Below are positions 24,309-33,822 of a stretch of 64,000 nucleotides of DNA, piece after piece. The notes below the pieces were generated by a model. It had not been told where the DNA came from, ran no database searches, and saw nothing but the letters and a program-made list of their open reading frames with translations. The stretch's first letter is position 1, and every line of letters begins with the position of its first letter. The position numbers and the translations under genes were made by a program. The DNA is from Cymbomonas tetramitiformis (taxonomy: Eukaryota; Chlorophyta; Pyramimonadophyceae; Pyramimonadales; Pyramimonadaceae): NCBI GenBank assembly GCA_001247695.2, contig LGRX02029370.1, positions 1 through 64,000 of the forward strand, given 5' to 3'.

Positions 24309-27021
24309 GAGAGAGGGGTTGTTGTGTAAATAATATCTTAAATAGAATAGGATCAACTCCTTGTGCGGTTTTGAAGCACTTGCCTTAGGCCGCTTCATCT
24401 TGGAGCAAGTAACATTTTGACAGTACTTGAGTGCGAATATTGCCCGATGGATGACGTGCCGCGTCGCTTTGAGAATGCCTTAGAGGAGACGATTACTTTG
24501 AATATGATCCGAAGAAGCCATATACTGGAGTGCGTCGATGGAACTCTGCCGCATGCTTGTGCAATGGATTTGTGTGAGTAGTTATCAGGCATTGTGAAGC
24601 ATCTTGGAGGTGTGGTTAGCATATGATAAGGATTTGAGCGGATCATGTGCTCACTAGTGTGAAGCAGGTGAGCTCGCATACTTGAAATTTTGGAATTCTA
24701 TGTTAATCTTGCCTTCAGTAGATGCAGACAGGAAAACATTAGCGCCCAATGGTGTCCTCTTAACATACTCTTAGTCAGCGATGAATGTGACGATCCTCCA
24801 CAACTTGGCTCATAAAACCGTATGACCTCGATTATAGAGACCTACTTAAGGGGCACTCATAAATGTTAGGACCTCTCCTCCGGACAATCGAAAAATCGCA
24901 GATATTGTTTCTCTAATCGGGAGCGACAGGTCAAGACTTTGCAACTCAATTTTAGAAAGATAAAAGTAAATACCCAACACAATCACCCAAAAAACACGGT
25001 TTTTTTTTATGACGTGTAGAACTTCCGCCTTTCACGTGTTATGTGGGCTGAATCGCCATTTTAGTGCACGTTCTGTAGAGTTAATGCCACGTAGATGATA
25101 TGCGCACGTGGAACAGGTGAGTCGTGTTTTGAACAATCGGGGATATAACGTACGTAACGTGTTATGGTACATATAGGGTTATATAGCTATTGCAAAGCAC
25201 CGTAAGGAACCCATAGGGATAGCGGGGATGTGATATTGGGACAGTGGGGACACATATACACATATAGTAGGGACAGTGGAGATACGCCATATATGGACAT
25301 GTCCCGATATGGACTCTTTTGCACCAGTGGGGCGACGTGTGTGTGGACCTTGTGGGCTATTGAGACGAGAGCTACAGTATTAGGATAACACGTTTGTGTG
25401 GTGGTTACTAGCTGCTCTTGTGCGCGTCAGGAATATAAGTGTGTGCGCAAATTGTGCTCCGAGTGTTTGGAGATTGGGCGCGCTCGTCGCGTATGTTCCG
25501 TCTTGTTCGGTTGGGGTTTTGCGAGATCCGAGCTTTTTAACGCTTTACGAGCTTGGTGGAAGCAGATGTTAATGGAGCGTTAGTGTGAGTGTATGATGGA
25601 GCCTCAACCTACAGCACGTTTTCGCGCTGTATACATATGAGACCGTGATAGAATTGTTCGTTCTTGCCCTGGATTTGTCTGCACCGTATACGACGAGTTT
25701 ACAATGCGCCACCTTCAGCCAAGCTAACCCTATGGATGGCATGTTTTGTGTTTACCGCTACAGCGCTGAGCCTCTATATAAACGCATATAAATATAAATG
25801 ACAGTTCCATATTGAATCGTGCGAATTGGTTTAACTATCGGATGCCTCAGTTGCTTGGTACAAATCGCACAATGCGTGGTAGTAAGCCTGAGTGAATACT
25901 ATAATATTGAATCGTGCGTATAACAGGAGCATCGAGATCGAAAACCCAGCATATACATTGAAATTTAGTTTTGCTGCTCAATACTGTGAATGATGGCGTA
26001 TGGCAATGAGAAGTGGTTTCCCATCATCGCTTCAAATCCCGAAATTTGCCAAGAAAAAAACTGAGGAGTGAATTGCTGCATTATTCGTGTCAGAGCAAGA
26101 ATTTCACGGCAGCCCCCCACAGGCACATGCCGGTAGAGGGAGTGGTGACAGATGTCGCCCGACCTTGTCGACTGTCGTGGGCTTGCCGATCGAGACCCCG
26201 TTGCAAATCGGCAGATCTGCGTGTTCCAGTTTGAGTAGCATTTGCTGATCAGTATATTCAGGGCTCACTGCCAAGCTCGATGGGTCAGTCCGCCGAGTAC
26301 TCGGTTGAAGGAGCGACAACCGAAATCCCACAACCTTGGTGGGCAGTTTTCTCATGTCAAACCCTCAGGTGCATAGCACCCTTCAGCTCTTTGTTTACGA
26401 ATATTCGTAGCTTGAAGTTAGAAACAAAAACTCTTCCGAAATTCTACAGGATGGCAGCGCCTCCCCCACTGACACTGTACAACAGGTCATACCTAGCTGC
26501 AATCCGAACACTCCGTATATCTCGATACGTGTCTATCAGATCTTAGCTTTTCACCCGACACGTTCAGCGTTATTTCGAATATCACTGCTTGATGAGTCAT
26601 TTTGCGATATTCTAGTACACTGCACTTGCATGATGCTCAAGCAAATGGGCAGGTCATCCCGACCTGTATCAAAGAGCCGGCCAGTAAATGTCAACTCAGT
26701 TTATATTTGAATGAAAATACCAACAAGCACGTGAGTAACATCCGCCTTCAGCATAATACCGAAGTGGCAATGCATCTATAAGCAAGCTCCCTTTTGGTCA
26801 AGACGTGGTCCCAGTTGGACGGCCTCGGGATGACCTGCGGTCGCCCATTTGCTCGAGCATCATGCAAGTGTAGTGTACTAGAATATCGCAAAACGGCTCA
26901 TCAAGCAGTGATATTCAAAGTAACGCTGAACGTGCCGGATGAAAAGCTAAGATTTGATAGACACATTTCAAGATATATAGAATGATCGGATTACAGCTAG
27001 GTGTGACCTGGTGTACAGAAT
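24309..27021. other. Intergenic, no gene recognised
   Basis: 2.7 kb of AT-richer DNA between the kinase stop codon and the retrotransposon target site. The ORFs are short and without domain features. TTATATAG-like stretches near 25.15-25.3 kb and short degenerate repeats are present. Nothing supportable was found. Confidence 0.5.
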
Positions 27022-27026
27022 CAGTG
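27022..27026. other. Target-site duplication, left copy
   Basis: CAGTG immediately outside the left LTR, matching 40752-40756 outside the right LTR. A 5-bp duplication is normal for Ty3/gypsy integrases. Confidence 0.85.
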
Positions 27027-27719
27027 TGTGCCAGGGGCACGACGACAGATGCTCGGAGATATGTTTTTGATTGAACGTGCAAAGGTACACAATTCGGATT
27101 TTTATAATATACTGGATCAGGGCCAGATTGAGGTACAAACGATAATTCGGTTCCGAGTTCTGAAGGCTAAACACTTCTCAAGTGCTCTACTTATTCACTC
27201 GTCACTCAGGTTGCAGGGTCAACCACTCGAGAGCCGATGTCACACTTCGGCTCAACGTTCAGTTCCCGATCCGATCTCATTTCTAATTCCGATTCGTCAT
27301 TCTCGATTCAGATGTTATGCCAACAGGCTGACACGATGACTGCCCCACAGTACTGTCATACTACTGTACTGTCATACTGTCATACTGTCATAGCGTCATA
27401 CTGTCATACTGTCATAACCTTAATATCTGATATTCGATTTCATTGTCTTTTCAACCCCGATGCGAATCTGACCATTCTTCGAGGGTCTGACTGAGTTCCA
27501 CGATGACACCCCCCACAGTACTGTCATACTACTATAGTGTCATACTGTCATACTGTCATAGTGTCATAGTGTCATACTGTCATACCCCGGACATCTGGTA
27601 TTCATTCTCATCGTGATTTCAAGCCCAATCTCACTGTCATCGTGCCAATCCCAGATTACCCCCGATGACACACATACGGACGCATAGACATATCGGCTCA
27701 CGCTGTGCCTCCGGGCACA
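27027..27719 (-). repeat. 3' LTR (693 bp)
   Basis: Begins TGTGCC and ends GGCACA (perfect terminal inverted hexamers). It contains two tracts of an 8-bp unit TGTCATAC (about 27355-27415 and 27530-27590). The second tract has three more units than in the 5' LTR. Confidence 0.93.
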
Positions 27720-27734
27720 ACTCTCCCCCCCTTA
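27720..27734 (-). other. Polypurine tract
   Basis: Directly abutting the 3' LTR, the minus strand reads AAGGGGGGGAGAGT, a purine-only tract in the position that primes plus-strand DNA synthesis. Confidence 0.8.
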
Positions 27735-27907
27735 GGAGTGGTCTACCTCCTGGGATCACTCCGCTAAGGTACCCATCTAAGTTCCAGTTCTTAGGTTCTC
27801 TGGTTCCTTGCTGTTTCCAGTTCTTAGGTTCTCTGGTTCCTCTTCGAGCATAGTTCGCCTGCCGCTACCAGGGCACCACTTTCAAGAAGAAGGGTGCCAC
27901 TTGGAAT

Positions 27908-28372
27908 CTAAAGCGGGTCTTCAGTGTCGCGGAGGCGTAAATGTCGGAAAAGTTGTCGTAGCAGGAGTGCTGGCACGGGGTATACACTCGCAGATCGACC
28001 TGCTCCAGTCTGCTGCGGGTGAGGTCCAAGCTGAGCAGTCTCTGGGTGAGCACCGGTTGCCCATCTGCACGCACACGGTGTTGAAGTAGTACAGCGTAGC
28101 AGGGGCGAGGGTGGTGCTGAGTTCGTCCATATGCAGGTGGGTTTCATGTACTGCGTACCATACATGCAGTAGGTACACACCAGCGGTGGGGGAAGCTGGC
28201 GCATCATAGGGCGAAGCCGTAGCGCGTTAGGGAAGCGACCTCTGGGGTTTTCCATGAACCAATGTTTTGGCTCTAGGTAGTCAATGATCTGCAATGCTCG
28301 TCGTACGATTTTGTCAGCCTGGGGAAGGTCAGGGGGTCCACCAGTGGTGCGCGCTTGACTGTACTGCCTGCA
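27908..28372 (-). CDS. C5-cytosine DNA methyltransferase, C-terminal part
   Basis: Continuation of the methyltransferase begun at the end of the upstream ORF, one frame back (-1). It opens with C-R-Q-Y-S-Q-A-R-T-T, the catalytic Pro-Cys loop (motif IV). It then has ADKIVRRALQIIDYLEP and WFMENPRG (motif VI, with ENP instead of the usual ENV), a Cys-containing segment CTTSTPCACR, GAHPETAQLGP and a final VYPVPALLLRQLF helix that resembles the end of C5-methyltransferases. It stops at 27908, 189 bp before the 3' LTR. The frame change falls in a run of five C residues on the coding strand (28373-28377). Either a -1 slip during translation or one lost base would explain it; a base-calling error also could. 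The target-recognition region is short, so activity is uncertain. Confidence 0.78.
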   Translation of the reverse strand, partial: CRQYSQARTTGGPPDLPQADKIVRRALQIIDYLEPKHWFMENPRGRFPNALRLRPMMRQLPPPLVCTYCMYGTQYMKPTCIWTNSAPPSPLLRCTTSTPCACRWATGAHPETAQLGPHPQQTGAGRSASVYPVPALLLRQLFRHLRLRDTEDPL

Positions 28373-31300
28373 GGGGGACTTGCCCAAATAACATCGAAGA
28401 ATCCAGGCGGGTATTGCCTGTAGTCCCATTGCAAGATGTCACACACATGAGTGGGTTGCCAGATATGCCCGGAGTCGAGGGTCACCACTGAGGCGGAGGG
28501 GAAGCAATTTAGGAATTCCCTCTCTACTGAGCCAGTACCGCTGAAAAGTACGAGAATCCTGGGCGTGCGGGTTGTTTTTGCCTGTATTGCCAGCAGCTCT
28601 GTCACCAGTGCCAACGACCCATCTTCCACGCGCTCCTGGCGTTCCCACGGCAGGGGGATATCATCTTCCATCTGTTCGAGCTGGTCCAGTTCATCGCAGG
28701 GATTGGTGATGAGGTGGGCCAGTGTCATTCCGGCTTGAGCGGAGTGGCGGCCACGCTGCTCGCGTCGCCGAGTGGCTTCGTCGCGGACTTGCGCTTCCAT
28801 GTGCAGTCTCGCTTGCTCGAATTCACGAAGTTGTTGGAGTGGACCTCCGCGTTCAAGTTTGTCACGCGTCCTCCATTGGTCGTGAGCTTTGGAGTAGCCA
28901 GTCCAGCGAACCTTCCACTCTTCCACCTCCTTTCCTCGAACAGACCGCACTCGACGTGCAAGGATACGCTCAACGTGTGCTTCCTTCTGACCGTCCACTA
29001 CCACCTCTTCAGGTACTGCTAGGTGATCGCGTGCGGCAAAAGCATCTTGACCGCTGGTGTACGGTTTGAGGCGATGTTGAGCGAACACGTCGTGAATCCG
29101 CCAGTGAGGAGGGAGGCGTAGGCGGTAGGCTACTGGAGCTCCTCTGTCGGCCTCTGGCATGGTCATCTGTACATCGCTGAAGAAGCGTTCGGTCACAGGA
29201 ACTGGTCCATGCCAGCGCTTGGTCAGTTTCCTACAGATGGAGCGATCCATCACCTTCTCCGTAAGGTGTTTCGCCTCTATCCAGACCAGATCTCCAACAG
29301 CATACTCCCGCTGCCCGTGTCTGCGATCAAACTGTTCGCGCTGTCGCTGTTGAGCCAGCTCTAACCGCTGTCTGGCGTCCCGCAGCTGCGACGAAAATTT
29401 CACAGCCACTTCGTGTGCGGTGCCTACTCCCCCAGTTCGTCGTCCAGCGGTGGACTGTGCGGCCTCCAGGAAAAGGTCCAACTGCGACAGCGGCGAGAAC
29501 CCGAACACCAGCTCAAATGGCGTGAAGCCAGTAGATTCACTCCTGGAGTCATTGATCGCGAACTCCACGTTAGTGGTGAACAGATCCCAGTCCTCCACAT
29601 TGGCGTCAACAAAGGACCCGAGCATGTCCTCAATAACTCTGTTGCTGTGTTCTGCCTGGCCGTCAGACCGAGGGTTGTACGGCGTGGTACGAGCCACTTT
29701 CACACCCATCAGTCTCATGAGTTCCTGCCAGAAAGCATCTTGAAACCGTGGGTCACGATCAGAGACAATCTTCATAGGCGCGCCATGTAAGCGCCACACC
29801 GAGTCAAAGTAGATTCTGGCCACCACAGCTGCGGAGCTGTCGCCGAAGTTCATCGGCACAACGTGGACCATCTTCGTCAGCTTGCAGGTGAAGGCCACGA
29901 AAGCATCATTGCCCCTCTCTGATACCGGCAGGCCGGTGACGAAGTCCACCGCGACATCCTGCCATGGCCTGTTCGGGATGCTGTGAGGGTTTAGCAACCC
30001 ATCCGGGTAAGTTCCCCGCGGTCTCACCGATTGGCACACTGCGCAGGATGCAACCCAGGTGCCCACATCTTCCGCGGCACCACGCCAATAGAAGCGTCGC
30101 AGCACCCTCTCCAGAGTCTTGTCTCGCCCAGTGTGGCCTGAGGACAATGACTCATGAGCATGGCGAATCACTACTTCTCGAAGTGGAGAGTCCTCCCCCA
30201 GCACCAACTGATATCTCCCTGCTGCGGTCCTCCAAACCACTTCACCCACCAGCCTGAAGTCCTGTAGGCATTGGTGTGGTGCCGCCTTCACTTTCTCCCG
30301 CAGCGAACGAAGTGTCCCCTCTCGGGTGTACTCCGCTTTCAACGCACGCAGGAACTTTGAGTCCGACTGCTGGGAGGTTGCGTCTCTGAAGGCTGCTGCC
30401 TCACCTGTCCTTATCACAGCGGGGGCCGTTCGCGGGTGCCTCACGCGTGCCGGCTGTGGTTTGGCGGGAGGGGCGTGTACTATCAGAACAGGCCAACGAA
30501 GGTCGAAGGCCTTCCCATCTGGGTTCTCGAAGAACTGATTGGGCTCGCCCTTTTCATCGTGAGTAGGGATGACCTCCACGATCTGCATATTGGCCTTTCT
30601 GAAAAGTTTGCGCCACGCGGGGAGCTTGGACTGGTGATCTGGTAGGACGAAGATTGCTGAGGTGTTTTCTGGGTCTGCCTTCCATTCTGCGATATACTTG
30701 TTCAAAATCGCCTCTACCGTAATGTGCTTGGAGTTATATGGAGGGTTACACCAAACCCGAAGGCCCCTCCATTTCTCTGAAAGGCAGTCTGTCCAGAATC
30801 TATCCGCCTGTCTGTTGCGGCCGCCAAAGTCACAACAGGCGTCCACATCGAAGGGTCCAAACTTCTCGGCGTACTTCGAGGAGTACTCTGCTCGGACACG
30901 CCAATTCTGTGAGTCTTCGGGGGGAGTCTGCCGTTTTTGCGGGTGAAGGACCGGGGATGGAGCTGACTGCTGGGGCGCCTGCTGCGGGGGTGGTGAGCTC
31001 ACTGGCACCTTCTCAGTGGGCGCCTCCGATGCGTCAGCTCGTGATGGCGTTCGCGTCTTCGGTGACGCCAACTGTGGAGGCGCTGGGGTCGTAGAGGCTC
31101 TTCCAGCGCGTGACATGCTCCTCGTTATCCTTATCTGAGGTGGAGCTCTGTCAGGGGGTTGGTGTGGAGCTTCTGTCGGCTTCGCGCTATCAGCTTCAGG
31201 CCAGTCAGGCATGTCGAAGTCGAGGTGATCCTCCTTCATTCCCTTATAGAGCTTCGGATTAACGAGAGCGATGGTCTCCCCCATGTCCATGGCCTGTTCC

Positions 31301-31917
31301 GCCACGGAGAGGGTCTCCACTGCTGAGAGCCAACAGTCAACCGTCTGAGCCCAGTGGGGATGAGCTGCGGGTGGTGAGCTGGAGAAGCATTCAGACTCCA
31401 GCGTTGCCAGAGGGTCTTTCGGCAGGTCTGAGGTGGGGTCGATCACTCCTGCCTCCTTCAACCCCTCGCGAACGTCCTTGTCTTTGAAGTCGGGTCTTCT
31501 GGACAGGGCGTCTGGTACCAGCAGCAGCGCTCCCTTGATGTACTCCATTCTCGGGACTCCCACCTCCACCAGATCCATGTACCAGCGTGCCTGTCTGCGG
31601 CTAAGCTCTCTGCCAGGTTCCATCAGCCATTCAAGGGGGCGGTGATCACCCTGGATGCGGAAGTTGGTGAAGATGAGGTAATGCCGCCAGGTGACGGTGG
31701 TACAGTGGTGTAGAGCACCTAGCTCACGCTCGCCGGTGTGGTAATTCTGCTCGGCGGCTGAGAACTGGCGGCTCTCGTATGCTATCACGCGCAGCCCAAG
31801 ACCATCTCCATTGTCTTGCATAAGTACTCCCCCAAGAGCGATGCCGCTAGCATCCGTCTGCACCACGAAAGGCGCTGTGCCGTCTGCGGCACCCTTAATG
31901 TTGGGCAAGGCGAGCAC
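28373..31917 (-). CDS. Pol: RNase H, Dam-like MTase, integrase, chromodomain, MTase N-part
   Basis: Counting residues from the GTG at 31917: RNase H 1-140 (QTDASG, DALSRR). A Pro/Ser linker follows. The phage-type N6-adenine methyltransferase domain is at about 336-484 (FDVDACCD at 356, catalytic NPPY at 391-394, genomic 30736-30747, FVLPDH at 423). Integrase zinc module: H588, H595, C625, C628. Integrase core: D658, D720, E756, i.e. the D-D-35-E spacing. A GPxF/Y-like C-terminal module surrounds 900-950. Chromodomain about 975-1035 (WKVRWTGY). Linker. C5-methyltransferase motif I (LVLFSGTGSVEREF) at 1122-1135, ending at the SPP of motif IV (1180-1182). Read-through in this frame to 28273 gives unrelated residues, so the useful coding ends at about 28373. 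The ORF has no ATG at its start and follows the RT ORF in the +1 frame. Confidence 0.9.
30466..30912 (-). other. Dam-like N6-adenine methyltransferase domain
   Basis: About 149 residues inserted in the linker between RNase H and integrase. Visible hallmarks of the phage Dam family: F-D-V-D-A-C with nearby acidic and aromatic residues, W-R-G-L-R-V-W-C-N-P-P-Y (DPPY-type catalytic motif as NPPY), a hydrophobic strand FVLPDH and a final RWPVLIVH strand. The domain is in frame with RNase H and integrase with no stop, so it would be translated as part of Pol. DIRS-type retrotransposons are known to carry Dam-like domains; Ty3/gypsy elements are not usually described with one. Confidence 0.8.
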
Positions 31918-33775
31918 TGGCGCTGATGGTGAGGGCCTTCTTCAGCTCCTCGAAGGCCCACTGCTGCATGGGACCCCACTCCCAGGGTACGTCCGACTTG
32001 GTCAACCGGGTGAGGGGCTGAGCGATCTCGGAGAAGCAGTGGATGAACCTGCGGTAATACCCCGCTAGGCCCAAGAACTGCCTGACGTGGGTAACCGTCT
32101 CCAGCTCGGGCCAGTCCCTCACTGCAGCCACCTTGTCGTGTTGGGGTCTGCAGCCATCTGCGGAGATACAGTGGCCAAGGAACCGCAAGGATTTCTTCAA
32201 CAGTTGGCACTTGGACCTCTTGAGGAAGACGCCCTTCTCCCTGCATGTCAGGAGCAGTTGCTTGACGTGCTCGTAGTGCTCTGCAGCGGTGTTGCTGAAG
32301 ACGACCACGTCATCGATGAAGATCCGGACAAATGGGAGATGGCCCAAGGCCCGCTGCATCCGTCGCTGGTACTGAGATGGTGAATTCTGCAGCCCCTGCG
32401 GCATGACCAACCACTCATATGACCCCATCTGGGTGGTGAAGGCGGTCTTCTCGACATCTCCTGGTGCCATCGGCACTTGCCAGAAGCCATCCACCGCGTC
32501 GAACGAAGAGAAGAACTTCGCACCCTGCATCTCGTCGAACATCATCTGGATGTCTGGGAGAGGATACTTGTCCTTAACTGTCTGGCGGTTGAGGAGCCGG
32601 TAATCGATCACCAGTCGCAGCTCCTTGGGGTTCCCGGGTTTAGGGACCATCAAACAGGGAGCTGCATAAGGACTGGAAGAGGGTCGGATGTAGCCCTTGG
32701 ACATCAGAGTCTCCACGCGTTCTCGAAGTTGGCGGAGTTCCTCTGCGGACTTCTTGTAGATGCGCTGGCAGGGAGGTCCCTTCTTGCTCAGCTCAGGGTC
32801 CAGGTTAATGTTGGCTTCATCTTGGGGGTCATGTCTGAGTCCATCGATGTTCGGTAGAGCAGTCGTCATCTCCTTCTTGTACTCCTCACCCCAGAAGTCC
32901 TGAAACTTGAGGGTCCACTCAGGGCTCACTTCTGCATCTTCAGTATCCGCAGCGGGTTCGGCGTTCTCAGAGTCGATAGCCGTGGCTGCAAAGGCAGAAG
33001 CAGTATCGTCGGGGGACTTCTCGGCCACCATGAGCCAGGCGGGCTGTATCTCCGGGTCGTCATTGCCGCGTAGCTTCTGCGTCTCCGCGTACACCAGGTA
33101 CTTCTTCAGCTGGGCAGGGGTTAGGAACACCTCATCCACCAATCCCGCGCAGGCCGTGCCCTTCGGAGACCTGTCCCCAGATGCTTTCCCAGGAGAACAG
33201 CCTGTGATGGTGACGCGATCCCCAATCTTGCCACTGCGGGACTTCCTGAGGAAGGAGACGGAGCCATTCCCTTCATAGCCCAGAGTGACAGGAGAGTGAC
33301 TGCGCAGCCACCTTCCGCCGAGGATAACATCCACCTGTATGCCCAGTGGTAGGATCCGGAGGGCAAGGGCGTTCTCCGTATAGGTGCCCGTGGTGGTGTG
33401 CGTGTTAAACTTGGCGTACGCGGTGGCGCCAGTGATCTTCACAGATCCATCCGCCAGGGTGACTCGCATCTCGGAGCCGGCTCGTGTTGTGAGGCCACAT
33501 CGCTTAGCGCTCTGCTCCGAGATGAAGTTGTCAGAGGCCCCCGAGTCAATCAGCACCTTGACCGTGTGCCCTCTGAGGGTTGCGTAGAATACCAGCAGTA
33601 GCGGTCCTTCTTCGTCATGTGCCGCTGCAAGGGTACCCTCGATGTCGGTCTTCCACTGAACTCCCCCATCTGTGCGTATGCTTTTGCACTTGAGGTTGGG
33701 GAGGAGGTTGTCCGAGGCCTCGCGGCATTCTTCCAACGTTTGCCTACACGCGGCGTAGAACTCCTCATCCAGCAA
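31895..33775 (-). CDS. Pol: aspartic protease and reverse transcriptase
   Basis: Residues from the first listed start (a TTG at 33775). Retropepsin around 60-160 with D-S-G-A-S at 77-81 and an ILGGRWL flap-side motif at 151. RT about 345-575 with RPSSSPYAAP, LRLVIDYRLLN, motif A FDAVDGFWQV (D426), MPQGLQNSPSQYQ, motif C F-I-D-D at 486-489 (catalytic D488, D489) and LGHCISADG. All catalytic residues are present. No ATG is suitable. The frame is open upstream for at least 30 codons and overlaps the end of ORF2 in the -1 frame, so expression by -1 frameshifting from ORF2 is likely. At its 3' end the RT frame hits a stop at 31895, while RNase H continues in the +1 frame. The overlap window is about 31895-31940. 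Confidence 0.9.
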   Translation of the reverse strand: MLDEEFYAACRQTLEECREASDNLLPNLKCKSIRTDGGVQWKTDIEGTLAAAHDEEGPLLLVFYATLRGHTVKVLIDSGASDNFISEQSAKRCGLTTRAGSEMRVTLADGSVKITGATAYAKFNTHTTTGTYTENALALRILPLGIQVDVILGGRWLRSHSPVTLGYEGNGSVSFLRKSRSGKIGDRVTITGCSPGKASGDRSPKGTACAGLVDEVFLTPAQLKKYLVYAETQKLRGNDDPEIQPAWLMVAEKSPDDTASAFAATAIDSENAEPAADTEDAEVSPEWTLKFQDFWGEEYKKEMTTALPNIDGLRHDPQDEANINLDPELSKKGPPCQRIYKKSAEELRQLRERVETLMSKGYIRPSSSPYAAPCLMVPKPGNPKELRLVIDYRLLNRQTVKDKYPLPDIQMMFDEMQGAKFFSSFDAVDGFWQVPMAPGDVEKTAFTTQMGSYEWLVMPQGLQNSPSQYQRRMQRALGHLPFVRIFIDDVVVFSNTAAEHYEHVKQLLLTCREKGVFLKRSKCQLLKKSLRFLGHCISADGCRPQHDKVAAVRDWPELETVTHVRQFLGLAGYYRRFIHCFSEIAQPLTRLTKSDVPWEWGPMQQWAFEELKKALTISASARLAQH

Positions 33776-33822
33776 ATCAACATCTTCAGTCGGATGACTG
33801 ACGAGGTTGTCTGCACTCGCCG

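Noticed and set aside
27908..31917. Methyltransferase domains as a bacterial or phage restriction-modification island
   Set aside because: Both are embedded in a retrotransposon Pol with RNase H, integrase and chromodomain between them, inside matching LTRs.
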